Source: Spirochaetales bacterium UBA6872 (GTDB lineage Bacteria > Spirochaetota > Spirochaetia > Sphaerochaetales > Sphaerochaetaceae). From it: DNA of 64,000 nucleotides. Location of the stretch: positions 1-64,000 of the forward strand of contig DKCO01000052.1 in NCBI GenBank assembly GCA_002452215.1, given 5' to 3'. Below the pieces are notes generated by a model. That model saw only the letters and a program-made list of their open reading frames with translations. It was not told the DNA's origin and did no database searches. Positions 27,482 through 35,015 of the stretch are shown here, one piece after another. Numbering within the stretch: position 1 is the first letter of the stretch; the number at the start of each line of letters is the position of its first letter. A program made the translations under genes and the position numbers.

Positions 27482-27510
27482 ATTATAATGTCGGATTTTC
27501 CTAATCGCAA
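27482..27510 (-). promoter_or_regulatory. Promoter of the YesMN operon, leaderless geometry
   Basis: On the minus strand: TTGCGA, 17-base spacer, perfect TATAAT, then seven bases to the kinase ATG. Confidence 0.65.
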
Positions 27511-27563
27511 TTAATCAAAACAAGCATTTTTACAAGCTGTGGGCATATAGATAGCAAGGAGGC

Positions 27564-27900
27564 ATGCAAAAAGAGAACGACACTATCCTCGATGGGAGGA
27601 TCAATGACACGATAAGGAAGCTGATGATAGCTTCAAGATTGACAATGCTGTAGAAAAATAATCGTAAATGGGAACAATATCTGAGACGATAGGCCTCTTA
27701 TGGATAGGAAATCGGCATTGAGGGGCTTCATCATGGGCATGGAGAAATCTGATTCCCGTATTGTTAGCGAGAGCGCGAGGCGTGTACTTTCCGAGTACAG
27801 GGAAGGTCAAGACGAAAGTCGAGAACTTGTGAGCGTTATGCTAGAAAATGGTATGTCTTTTGACTTGGTTTATAAAATCTCTGGACTTGCAAAGGGATAG
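27564..27900 (+). pseudogene. Degraded gene, probable Rpn-like family (second copy)
   Basis: AAGGAGGC precedes an ATG that opens a coherent protein (QKENDTILDGRINDTIRKLM, then IASRLTML). Stops at 27651, 27690 and 27705 interrupt it while the reading still makes sense (KNNRKWEQYLRR), and a frameshift near 27700 leads into SALRGFIMGMEKSD, SESARRVLSEYREGQDESRE and MLENGMSFDLVYKISGLAKG. The tail matches the remnant at 11515-11670. The family name is tentative. The remaining bases to 27963 hold only the terminator below. Confidence 0.55.
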
Positions 27901-27930
27901 ATTATGGCAATCGGGAGATGAAATATGATG

Positions 27931-27960
27931 AAAAAAGAGTGCTCTTGAGAACACTCTTTC
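27931..27960 (-). terminator. Terminator of the amino-acid ABC operon
   Basis: AAAGAGTG and CACTCTTT form an eight-pair stem; read on the minus strand it is followed by a T-run. Confidence 0.75.
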
Positions 27961-27965
27961 GCCTT

Positions 27966-28706
27966 TTACTTTGATGAATTAAACCTTGAGAGGAAATCCT
28001 TTGTTCTTTGGCTTGATGGATTGTTGAATATTTTTTCAGGGCTGTCGTCTTCTTCGATTTTCCCATCGCTCATGAATATGACTCTGTTAGAGACATCTTT
28101 GGCAAATGCCATCTCATGTGTAACTACAAGCATTGTCATTCCAGAAGATGCAAGCTTCTTCATTACATCAAGGACTTCTCCAACCATCTCTGGATCCAAT
28201 GCGGATGTTGGTTCATCAAATAGTAGAACCTCCGGATCCATTGCAAGTGCTCTTGCAATAGCAACTCTTTGCTTTTGTCCGCCTGAGAGTTGTCGAGGTT
28301 TTGCATTTATGTATTGCTCCATACCGACTTTCTCCAAGTAGGAGAGTGCAATCTCTCGAGCTTCCTTTTTGCTTCTTTTTAATACTTCTGTCTGCCCAAT
28401 CATGCAGTTTTTCAACACATCGAGATTCGCAAAAAGATTGAATGATTGAAATACCATCCCAACCTTAGTTCTGTATTGATCTTCATTGATCTCTCCTTTT
28501 AGGATGTCTTTTCCATGGTAAAGGATCTTTCCATCTGTTGCATCCTCAAGCATGTTTATGCATCTTAAAAGTGTTGATTTTCCGGATCCTGATGAGCCGA
28601 TAATCGAGATGACATCTCCTTTGTTTACAACAAAGTCTATATCTTTCAAAACTTCATTTGTGCCAAATGTCTTTACAAGATGTTCTATCTTTAGAATCTC
28701 TTCCAT
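27966..28706 (-). CDS. Polar amino-acid ABC transporter ATP-binding protein
   Basis: 246 aa GlnQ/HisP-type ATPase. Walker A GSSGSGKSTLLRCINML near residue 36, Q-loop GMVFQSFNLF near 82, signature LSGGQKQRVAIARALAM near 140, Walker B VLLFDEPTSALDPEMVG near 158 and the H-loop VVTHEMAFAKD near 195. Drives import of a polar amino acid with the next two genes. Its ATG overlaps the permease stop. Confidence 0.95.
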   Translation of the reverse strand: MEEILKIEHLVKTFGTNEVLKDIDFVVNKGDVISIIGSSGSGKSTLLRCINMLEDATDGKILYHGKDILKGEINEDQYRTKVGMVFQSFNLFANLDVLKNCMIGQTEVLKRSKKEAREIALSYLEKVGMEQYINAKPRQLSGGQKQRVAIARALAMDPEVLLFDEPTSALDPEMVGEVLDVMKKLASSGMTMLVVTHEMAFAKDVSNRVIFMSDGKIEEDDSPEKIFNNPSSQRTKDFLSRFNSSK

Positions 28707-29506
28707 TAATGCATACCTCCTGTCGAAGCATCATAGCGTGTCATTCCACTTGTAAAAGCAAGTGTATCTGTAGTTGCTAGGTTGAAATCTGAAGGTCCTT
28801 CCATCTTAGACTCGATGAGCCTTAGGATGCGAGAGCATGCAAAAGTCAAAATGAAGTAGATTATCATTGTTATTGTTGCCGCTTCAAAATACGTGTAAAG
28901 CGCACCCGAGATGCTTCTGAAAGTAAAGAATAGTTCTACTGTTCCGATTATTGAAAGTACACAAGTATCCTTTATGTTGATTATGAGGTTATTGCCTATT
29001 TGAGGCATGATATTCCTCAACGCCTGTGGAAGGATTATATGCACCATTGTTTGCACTTGTGTCATTCCAATAGCCCTGGCTCCTTCTCTTTGGCCGGGAT
29101 CGACAGATAAGATTCCCCCTCTTACTGTCTCTGCCATATAAGCACCAGTGTTGATAGATACGATTATAAATGCTGCACTCCACATTCCAAGGTTGATTCC
29201 AAATAGTTGGGACATGCCATAGAATATGAATGCGGCTTGAAGCATCATCGGTGTTCCTCGGAAAATCTCGACATAGGCGGCAAGAATAAACTTCACAACA
29301 TGCAAAAATCCTCTTTTGAGGATATTGGAATTCTTCTTTGGCTCGATTGTCTGTACAAGTCCCACAGCAAATCCAATGACGCATCCAAGAAGCGTACAAA
29401 CAACAGCAATTACCATCGTAGTAGCAGCTCCTTTTGCCAAGGAGCTACCATAACGTTCAAGAATGTACAGCATTCTCTGGAAGAAATTCATTTCCGAAAT
29501 CGACAT
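28706..29506 (-). CDS. Polar amino-acid ABC transporter permease
   Basis: 266 aa from ATG 29506; AAGGA six bases upstream rejects the earlier in-frame TTG. HisM/GlnP family: FRGTPMMLQAAFIFYG near residue 88, SINTGAYMAETVRGGILSVD near 120 and the EAA loop PGQREGARAIGMTQVQTMVH. Several membrane helices. A C-terminal tail of about 30 residues (LATTDTLAFTSGM) extends beyond most homologues. Confidence 0.93.
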   Translation of the reverse strand: MSISEMNFFQRMLYILERYGSSLAKGAATTMVIAVVCTLLGCVIGFAVGLVQTIEPKKNSNILKRGFLHVVKFILAAYVEIFRGTPMMLQAAFIFYGMSQLFGINLGMWSAAFIIVSINTGAYMAETVRGGILSVDPGQREGARAIGMTQVQTMVHIILPQALRNIMPQIGNNLIINIKDTCVLSIIGTVELFFTFRSISGALYTYFEAATITMIIYFILTFACSRILRLIESKMEGPSDFNLATTDTLAFTSGMTRYDASTGGMH

Positions 29507-29515
29507 ATGCAATCC

Positions 29516-30364
29516 TTAATTAGCAAGAGGTTGAACTGCAATTGCATCTTGCATCATCGAATTAAAATCATCGACAGTAAGGTGCGAAAGAGCATCATTG
29601 ATTGCATTCAAAAGCTCTGTGTTGCCTTTTCTGACTGAGATTCCGATGTTAATCTCCTCTTGGCTTACTTTATAGTCGTCATCTGAGCCACTGAAGTCAA
29701 GAAGCTTCAAGTTCGGATAAGCAACAAGGGCTGCTTGTCCTGTAGGCATATCTGTGCAAACTAGATCAACTCTACCACTTGCAAGAGCAACAAGCATTGC
29801 TGGAGCACTATCTTGAGCAGGAAGAATCTTTGCATCTGGTATCTGAGGAAGACATACATCATACCAGACTGTATTCATCTGGCTTGTACAAGAGGCGCCA
29901 GCTAGATCCGACAATCCCTTTGCGTTTGCATATTTGCTATCTTTATCAACCAATGTGATTATTGATGCATAGTAATAAGGGGTAGAGAAGTCAACCATTT
30001 GAAGCCTGTCAGATGTAATTGATTGTCCTGCAATCACGCAATCAACGACTCCTGATTGAACAGCAGGGACCAAAGAGTCCCAATCGAGTTTGACAATTTG
30101 CAAATCATATCCCATCGTTTCTGCAATGTATTTTGCCATCATAACATCGTAGCCATTGGCATAATCGTTGGAATCAGCAATAGGTACGGCTCCATTTGCA
30201 TCTGTGGGCTGTGTCCAGTTGTATGGAGCATATCCGCATTCCATTGCGACTCTTAGCACTTTGTTTGTTGATGATTCTGTTGTTGTATTCTCCTTGGAAC
30301 CATTTGCGAAAACCAATGCAATTGAAACCAGTAGTGTGATAATTAAAGTTAAAGTCTTTTTCAT
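29516..30364 (-). CDS. Polar amino-acid binding protein (family 3)
   Basis: 282 aa periplasmic binding protein. Signal peptide ends LVFA-NGSKE with no lipobox cysteine. Family-3 marks: LRVAMECGYAPYNWTQ, YANGYDVMMAKYIAETMG, LDWDSLVPAVQSGVVDCVIAG, MVDFSTPYYYASIITLV. The ligand cannot be read from sequence; glutamine, histidine, arginine or cystine-type ligands are all possible. First gene of the three-gene operon, with a good promoter and GGAGG. Confidence 0.93.
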   Translation of the reverse strand: MKKTLTLIITLLVSIALVFANGSKENTTTESSTNKVLRVAMECGYAPYNWTQPTDANGAVPIADSNDYANGYDVMMAKYIAETMGYDLQIVKLDWDSLVPAVQSGVVDCVIAGQSITSDRLQMVDFSTPYYYASIITLVDKDSKYANAKGLSDLAGASCTSQMNTVWYDVCLPQIPDAKILPAQDSAPAMLVALASGRVDLVCTDMPTGQAALVAYPNLKLLDFSGSDDDYKVSQEEINIGISVRKGNTELLNAINDALSHLTVDDFNSMMQDAIAVQPLAN

Positions 30365-30396
30365 TTTAAGTCCTCCAAACTAAATATTATGGTTGA

Positions 30397-30425
30397 ACTA
30401 TACTAAAATGTAATAATAACGTCAA
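30397..30425 (-). promoter_or_regulatory. Promoter of the amino-acid ABC operon
   Basis: On the minus strand: TTGACG, 17-base spacer, TATAGT, about 33 bases before the binding-protein ATG. Confidence 0.7.
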
Positions 30426-30655
30426 GAGTGTTATAAAAAAAACTTAATGTTATTATAGTAACATATTGTTTGTGCTGAATTATTCCCATACTCAGCTTTA
30501 CCATGAGTTTATCATTTGGAACAGTTTCTGCTGTTATATTTGGCGATCTTCATCGCAAACAGGGACGCATGGGTACAAATACTGTTTTTGCAGTTGGTTC
30601 TTTTAAAGTTGCAGTTTTTTCAATATATAATCATAAGTATAGGTTGGAGGATGAT

Positions 30656-31189
30656 ATGAGAAAGGTATTCTTTACGATTATGTTGATAGCCTGTGTCTAT
30701 TTTTCGTTGTTTGCTAAGACTACAGAGTATGATATCGGTGAAGGTAGGACACTTTTGCTATATGAAGATGGATCGTATGAAATAGTTTCCTCATCAATTG
30801 AGCCTGATATGATTGTAGGAAAACAATACAAGCTTGATATGGTGAGTATTCTTGAACCATATATTGCACTTGCAATATTAGAGGAGCCATCGCTTTCAAA
30901 TCTTGACAAGGATTATGTTTATTCTCTCTTGAAAGACACAGGGCTTTTTGATGCGATAATGGCTGAGATACCTAATATTTCGTTGATCTTTATATCAAAA
31001 GAGAAGCTTCTATTAATAGCTGATGAAGAAAAGATTGAAGCATTTTATCGCATAACAGCTTCAAGGGAACTTTACTTTGAGGATTCTGATGGAGCAGAAG
31101 AAAAGATTGGCAAATTCAGCGATGATTACAGTAAGATTGTTCTTGAATTTGATGACACTATCCCAATTTATCTTGTTAGACAAGAATAG
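30656..31189 (+). CDS. Exported protein of unknown function
   Basis: 177 aa from ATG 30656, chosen because TTGGAGGA lies just upstream and a signal peptide begins there (MRKVFFTIMLIACVYFSLFA). The mature protein starts KTTEYDIGEGRTLLLYEDGS, a short beta pattern seen in small periplasmic proteins of spirochaetes, then is mostly mixed helix and acidic with no motif I recognise. The longer open frame upstream (from 30503) lacks a ribosome site and is ignored. The 290 bases between this gene and the amino-acid operon hold the divergent promoter and a TGTTA/TAACA palindrome near 30450. Confidence 0.7.
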   Translation: MRKVFFTIMLIACVYFSLFAKTTEYDIGEGRTLLLYEDGSYEIVSSSIEPDMIVGKQYKLDMVSILEPYIALAILEEPSLSNLDKDYVYSLLKDTGLFDAIMAEIPNISLIFISKEKLLLIADEEKIEAFYRITASRELYFEDSDGAEEKIGKFSDDYSKIVLEFDDTIPIYLVRQE

Positions 31190-31288
31190 TGTCTCGATAT
31201 AGCCTAAAGCCAATATACTCAGATACAAGGACCTTTGCAATTAAGCAAGTATTGAGGATAATTACAACTAGGGTTCATTGGAGTGAAA

Positions 31289-31822
31289 ATGCAATATACA
31301 GCACATTATAAATCGCCTTTAGGAGAGATCTTGCTTGCGTCGGATGATATAGGTCTGACAGGTCTTTGGTTTGAATCTCAACGCTATTTTGCTCTTAGTC
31401 TTGCAAAAGAACATATTGGAAAAGAAAACGATATAATCGCGTGGGCAAAGAAATGGCTTGATATCTATTTCTCAGGCCATGAACCGGATTTCATTCCTCC
31501 TTTGCATATAGAAGGGACAGACTTTTACAAGGATGTCTGCGATATCATGAGCTCAATTGCTTATGGGAAAACCATGACTTATGGAGAGATTGCTCAAATT
31601 ATAGCATCCAAAAGAGGCATTGATAAAATGTCGGCAAGAGCTGTCGGTTGGGCTGTAGGACATAATGAGATCTCGATAATCATCCCATGTCATCGTGTAG
31701 TTGGAGCAAATGGAAATCTCACAGGCTATGCTGGTGGAATACAAAGAAAGGTGAAGCTGCTTGAACTTGAGGGAGTTGACTTGTCTGGGTTTTATATTCC
31801 ACGAAAAGGAACAGCATTATGA
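31289..31822 (+). CDS. ogt: Methylated-DNA-protein-cysteine methyltransferase
   Basis: 177 aa. Direct repair protein that moves the methyl group of O6-methylguanine onto its own cysteine. Active-site motif IPCHRVVGANG with C134, helix-turn-helix KTMTYGEIAQIIASKRG, Asn-hinge RAVGWAVGHNE and C-terminal GYAGGIQRKVKLLELEG are all present. ATG 31289 is preferred over the GTG six bases earlier because TTGGAG ends six bases before it. Confidence 0.95.
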   Translation: MQYTAHYKSPLGEILLASDDIGLTGLWFESQRYFALSLAKEHIGKENDIIAWAKKWLDIYFSGHEPDFIPPLHIEGTDFYKDVCDIMSSIAYGKTMTYGEIAQIIASKRGIDKMSARAVGWAVGHNEISIIIPCHRVVGANGNLTGYAGGIQRKVKLLELEGVDLSGFYIPRKGTAL

Positions 31823-31908
31823 TCTTTGTAACTTGAAAATGCAATCGCAGATCTAGCGCAAGTATTCTTTGATTTGATTTTCCAGAAGAAATAATTCGTT
31901 AATAATTG

Positions 31909-31914
31909 TATTAT
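31909..31914 (+). promoter_or_regulatory. -10 box for the anSME gene, leaderless geometry
   Basis: TATTAT ends seven bases before the ATG at 31922; no Shine-Dalgarno and only a poor -35. Confidence 0.35.
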
Positions 31915-31921
31915 TGACTTT

Positions 31922-33046
31922 ATGTTTAGAAGTTTTTTGATTAAGCCAGCCTCTGGCTCTTGCAATATGAAATGCGATTATTGCTTCTATAGAGATGAGC
32001 AAGACAATAGAGAAACAAAGAGCTATGGGCGAATGGATATTGAAACGTCACATAAGCTCATTGATTTAGCTTTGGATTCAAATGATTCATGTTCTTTTGC
32101 ATTCCAAGGTGGGGAACCAACTTTGGCAGGACTTGATTTCTTCAAAGATTTTGTATCATATGCATCAAGAAAGGGACGAGATAGATTTTCACTTGCTATC
32201 CAAACAAATGGCTTTTCGATAGATAGGCAATGGGCCAGATTTTTCCATGACAACAATTTCCTTGTAGGACTCTCGATGGATGGCAACAAGAAGATTCATG
32301 ATATCTACCGTCATTCAAAAGATGGAAATGGGAGCTTTAAGAATGTATTCAGGACAAGTGAGATTTTTAAATCAGAGTCTGTTGATTTCAATATCCTCAT
32401 AACAGTCACGAAAGATGTAGCAAAACATATTGATCAAATCCATCCTTTCTTTGTTCGAAATGGCTTTAGATATCTTCAATATATTCCATGCATTGACCCG
32501 ATTTCGGATTCAAGAGGCCAAAGAGATTATTCTCTTTCTGTCGAGCTTTATGGGGAATTCTTGTGCAAGCTTTTTGATTATTATTATAAAGCATGGACAA
32601 TGGGCGAATATATCTCTATTAGATATTTTGACAATTTGGTTTTGATGCTCTCTGGACAAAGACCGGAAGCTTGCGGAATGAGTGGAGTTTGCGGGCTTAA
32701 TTATGTAGTCGAGGCTGATGGAAGCGTCTTTCCTTGTGACTTCTATGTCCTCGATGGTTATAAGCTTGGGAATATAAAAACAAATACATTCAAAGAGATG
32801 GATGATGAAAGAGACAGAATTGGGTTTGTCGATGAATCGAGAAAAGTAGCAGAAGAGTGCAAGGTATGCAAGTACTTTCCACTATGCAGGGGAGGGTGCA
32901 AACGTGATCGGGACACTTTTTCTGAAAAAGGACTTTCTTTGAACTACCTATGTCCAGCGTTCAAGCATTTCTTCTCATACGCAATTCCGGCCCTAGATCA
33001 AATGGCTAGAGCTGAGATGAGAGCAAGAGAAATGAACAATAAATAA
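31922..33046 (+). CDS. Radical SAM/SPASM enzyme, anaerobic sulfatase-maturase type
   Basis: 374 aa. Radical SAM cluster CNMKCDYC near residue 18 after the family opening FLIKPASGSCN, FAFQGGEPTLAG near 60, and a C-terminal SPASM domain with cysteines in ACGMSGVCGLNYVVEADGSV, PCDFY, CKVCKYFPLCRGGCKRD and CPAF binding two further clusters. anSME enzymes convert a Cys or Ser in sulfatases to formylglycine. No sulfatase is encoded in the window, so the substrate is elsewhere or different. The protein is strictly anaerobic by family. Confidence 0.9.
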   Translation: MFRSFLIKPASGSCNMKCDYCFYRDEQDNRETKSYGRMDIETSHKLIDLALDSNDSCSFAFQGGEPTLAGLDFFKDFVSYASRKGRDRFSLAIQTNGFSIDRQWARFFHDNNFLVGLSMDGNKKIHDIYRHSKDGNGSFKNVFRTSEIFKSESVDFNILITVTKDVAKHIDQIHPFFVRNGFRYLQYIPCIDPISDSRGQRDYSLSVELYGEFLCKLFDYYYKAWTMGEYISIRYFDNLVLMLSGQRPEACGMSGVCGLNYVVEADGSVFPCDFYVLDGYKLGNIKTNTFKEMDDERDRIGFVDESRKVAEECKVCKYFPLCRGGCKRDRDTFSEKGLSLNYLCPAFKHFFSYAIPALDQMARAEMRAREMNNK

Positions 33047-33231
33047 GGTTTTTTTTCTGCTATATGTCTTACAGGCTGTTTCCAGTGCCTTTGCCGAGGC
33101 GATTGCAACTGAAAGCGCAAGTGATGTCTTTATCGTGGATCCGAGTTTTGAGACAGTGCCTTTGCATCTGATTTTACGGTATCCGAGATATCGTTCTGTC
33201 CCTTTATGATTATCTTGGTCTGTGTTGCCAT
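33047..33231 (-). pseudogene. Frameshifted fragment, possibly phage tail tape-measure N-terminus
   Basis: From ATG 33231 the frame reads MATQTKIIIKGQNDISDTVK, then a one-base shift near 33150 leads to VSKLGSTIKTSLALSVAIAS and AKALETACK. This resembles the start of tail tape-measure proteins (coiled repeats with KLGSTLK and alanine-rich helix) but only about 60 residues remain. Identification is tentative. No other phage structural gene is nearby. Confidence 0.3.
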
Positions 33232-33251
33232 AATACACATTTCCAATGACG

Positions 33252-33280
33252 AAAAAACCTCACGCTGAAGGGGTGGGAGG
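33252..33280 (-). terminator. Minus-strand terminator with no gene upstream
   Basis: Read on the minus strand, CCTC(CC)AC pairs with GTGAGG across a nine-base loop and is followed by six T. No coding sequence ends here, so it may close an unrecognised small RNA. Confidence 0.5.
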
Positions 33281-33376
33281 CTTTATGACTGTTTATCTGT
33301 TTGCTTATTGCTCTATTCCCATCTTGCCTGTTATCATCATTCTTAGCATTGCAGAACAAGGCGGTTGTTTTGGCTT

Positions 33377-33428
33377 CATGTCGCTTTGACATGGAGGTGC
33401 TTGCCTCCAAATCTTCTTGATAAGGAGG
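33377..33428 (+). promoter_or_regulatory. Switchable leader structure of the toxin mRNA
   Basis: Two adjoining hairpins, CATGTC/GACATG and TGGAGG/CCTCCA, precede the Shine-Dalgarno. The CCTCC at 33404-33408 can pair either with GGAGG at 33393-33397 or with the Shine-Dalgarno GGAGG at 33424-33428, giving open and closed forms. Confidence 0.6.
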
Positions 33429-33436
33429 TGCCTCAT

Positions 33437-33523
33437 ATGACAGATTTTGAGATGATATCGACCTTTCTGGGAATATTAGGCTTGATGATTGCGTTATACG
33501 TAGCATTAAGGAATAAAAAATAA
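33437..33523 (+). CDS. Small hydrophobic holin-like toxin (type I TA candidate)
   Basis: 28 aa, too short for standard gene finders. A strong AAGGAGGTG lies seven bases before the ATG. The peptide begins MTDFEMISTFLG, has one membrane helix (GILGLMIALYVAL) and ends in a basic RNKK. This is the layout of the putative holin-like toxins of the TxpA/BsrE kind, normally M..FE.[IL]S..., helix, then Lys/Arg. Expression should be toxic by membrane insertion. Control is visible on both sides: a leader that can hide the ribosome site and a convergent antisense RNA overlapping the 3' end. A partial second copy follows at 33677. Confidence 0.65.
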   Translation: MTDFEMISTFLGILGLMIALYVALRNKK

Positions 33524-33611
33524 TCGCCGAGATTCCTTTGCACAGTTCTCGGCGATCTTAAATACTTAAATTGCTGAAGCCTGCAATCGTCTTTCTGCAA
33601 TGCTTCTATCT
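33515..33611 (-). ncRNA. Candidate antisense RNA antitoxin (RatA-like arrangement)
   Basis: A minus-strand promoter at 33618-33646 would start an RNA near 33611 that runs through the hairpin 33523-33556 and ends in its T-run near 33515. It would be about 95 bases, non-coding, and complementary to the 3' end of the toxin transcript, overlapping its stop codon and terminator stem, as RatA does for txpA. Confidence 0.55.
33523..33556. terminator. Shared terminator hairpin of toxin and antisense RNA
   Basis: ATCGCCGAGA and TCTCGGCGAT pair perfectly over ten bases. A T-run follows only on the minus strand (TATTTTTTA), so termination should be stronger for the antisense RNA. Confidence 0.75.
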
Positions 33612-33617
33612 ATATAA

Positions 33618-33646
33618 AGAATAGAAAACAATCCTGGAATTGTCAA
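33618..33646 (-). promoter_or_regulatory. Promoter of the antisense RNA
   Basis: On the minus strand: consensus TTGACA, 17-base spacer, TATTCT. No open frame lies downstream on that strand, supporting an RNA gene. Confidence 0.6.
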
Positions 33647-33676
33647 ATATGAATAAAATGTTGCATATCGAACCTC

Positions 33677-33699
33677 TCTGGGAATATTAGGCTTGATGA
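33677..33699 (+). repeat. Partial second copy of the toxin gene
   Basis: 23 bases starting TCTGGGAATATTAGG are identical to 33466-33488 inside the toxin ORF, in the same orientation, with similar flanks on the left (TCGAACC versus TCGACC). The frame dies at once, so it is a remnant. The rest of 33557-33848 shows no other gene. Confidence 0.7.
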
Positions 33700-33848
33700 C
33701 TTTTTTGTTTTTCATATATTTTTACTATACCTTGTAACTTTTTTGAGATGTCCTATTCATGGTTATAAGCATCAGTACTCTGTCCTTATCTCAGAAAGCA
33801 GAGCTCTAAATAATGTGATTTCTTACTGCTATATGTTTTCTGAATAAA

Positions 33849-34502
33849 CTACAAAATCCCATGCTCTAGGAACGAGTAGTACGAGTTTTCGCAAAAAACG
33901 ACGTGGTCTAAACATTTTATGCCTAAAATTTCACCTGCTTTCTTGATTCTTCTGGTTGCTTCCTTGTCATCATCTGATGGTTCCGGATGCCCTGTTGGAT
34001 GGTTGTGTGCAATGCAAATTGCGGCTGCTCTTCTTTCCACAGCTGGAGCAAATACCTCCCTTGGATGTACAAGCGTTTTGTTGACAAGTCCGATTGTTGC
34101 TATGAAAGTTCCAATGGCTTCATGTGCGCCATTGAGCATCACGACAATCAAATGCTCTTGCTCTCTTGAAGCATAGTGTTGCACTTCCTTGAAAATGTCG
34201 TTTGGACATGTTATGCATCTAGGTTTTTTTACGACTCGTCTTCTTCCTAGTTCCAATGCAGCCTCAATTGATGATGCTTTTGCTATACCGAGTCCTGGCA
34301 CAAGCATCAGTCGTTGAAGCGAAACCATCGGATCTTTATCGATTATGTCAAGCAAGTCTGTTGCTATTTCCTCTGCCGAGCGCCTTGAATTTCCAGAGCC
34401 AACCAAAAGAGTCAATAGCTCTTTGTCTGTCAAAGCTCCGATTGTCAATCTTTCGAGTTTCTCACGTGGTAGTTCTGTCTCTTTTTTATCTATATCTTCC
34501 AT
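33849..34502 (-). CDS. radC: RadC-family JAB/MPN domain protein
   Basis: 217 aa. N-terminal UPF0758 helix-hairpin-helix part (REKLERLTIGALTDKELLTLL, LVPGLGIAKASSIEAALELG) and a C-terminal JAMM metalloprotease-like domain with HPREVF, AHNHPTGHPEPSDDD near residue 175 and GIKCLDHVVF. Function is still unsettled; despite its name it is not needed for repair in studied bacteria. No Shine-Dalgarno before the ATG; it diverges from the MerR gene across 61 bases. Confidence 0.92.
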   Translation of the reverse strand: MEDIDKKETELPREKLERLTIGALTDKELLTLLVGSGNSRRSAEEIATDLLDIIDKDPMVSLQRLMLVPGLGIAKASSIEAALELGRRRVVKKPRCITCPNDIFKEVQHYASREQEHLIVVMLNGAHEAIGTFIATIGLVNKTLVHPREVFAPAVERRAAAICIAHNHPTGHPEPSDDDKEATRRIKKAGEILGIKCLDHVVFCENSYYSFLEHGIL

Positions 34503-34548
34503 ACTATATTTATGTCTCTATCTTGTGTTTTTGCTAGTTTTGGTTTTG

Positions 34549-34557
34549 TGTTATTAT
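34549..34557 (+). promoter_or_regulatory. Extended -10 promoter of the MerR gene, leaderless geometry
   Basis: TGTTATTAT, an extended -10, ends six bases before the ATG at 34564; no Shine-Dalgarno. Confidence 0.45.
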
Positions 34558-34563
34558 TTTGTC

Positions 34564-35013
34564 ATGCAAAAGTACAAAATAGGGAAGGTGTCAGAGCTTA
34601 CAGGCCTCTCTTTGAGAACGATACGTTACTATGACCAAGAAGGGCTCTTGAGTGCAAAAAGAACTTCAGGAGGCCAAAGATACTATACAGATCAAGATAT
34701 CGTATACTTGAAGAGGATCATCGAACTTAAGGACCTTGATTTCTCTTTAGATGAGATCTCGAAAATCATCAACTTGAAAGATAGCGATGAATCTGGCGAT
34801 GAGAGAAGAGCGGAGCTTTTGCGCCAATACAGAGCTAAGCTTTCTTATGACTTGGAAAGAATGCAAAAACTTAAGAGCCATATTGATGAGCTTGAGTGGC
34901 ATGTCAAGCAATTAGAGAAGGCTGAAGGCGGATTCACTTCCTGTCCCGGCGCAAGGTGTGCTGCTTGTGAATACAAGGACAAATGCATCTTCTTTAAAGA
35001 GAAAGAGTCTTGA
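34564..35013 (+). CDS. MerR-family regulator with C-terminal cysteine cluster
   Basis: 149 aa. DNA-binding wing-helix: YKIGKVSELTGLSLRTIRYY, GLLSAKRTSGGQRYY; then the MerR coil (LKRIIELKDLDFSLDEISKI) and a dimerisation helix to residue 125. The tail carries SCPGARCAACEYKDKC, spacing C-x4-C-x2-C-x5-C, reminiscent of the C-x2-C-x-C-x5-C iron-sulfur ligands of SoxR but not identical. It may sense redox state or a metal. A longer frame starting inside radC is rejected. Its stop is two bases from the convergent isomerase gene. Confidence 0.88.
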   Translation: MQKYKIGKVSELTGLSLRTIRYYDQEGLLSAKRTSGGQRYYTDQDIVYLKRIIELKDLDFSLDEISKIINLKDSDESGDERRAELLRQYRAKLSYDLERMQKLKSHIDELEWHVKQLEKAEGGFTSCPGARCAACEYKDKCIFFKEKES

Positions 35014-35015
35014 TA

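Noticed and set aside
30503..30655. In-frame N-terminal extension of the exported protein at 30656
   Set aside because: No ribosome site, and the signal peptide and GGAGG sit at 30656.
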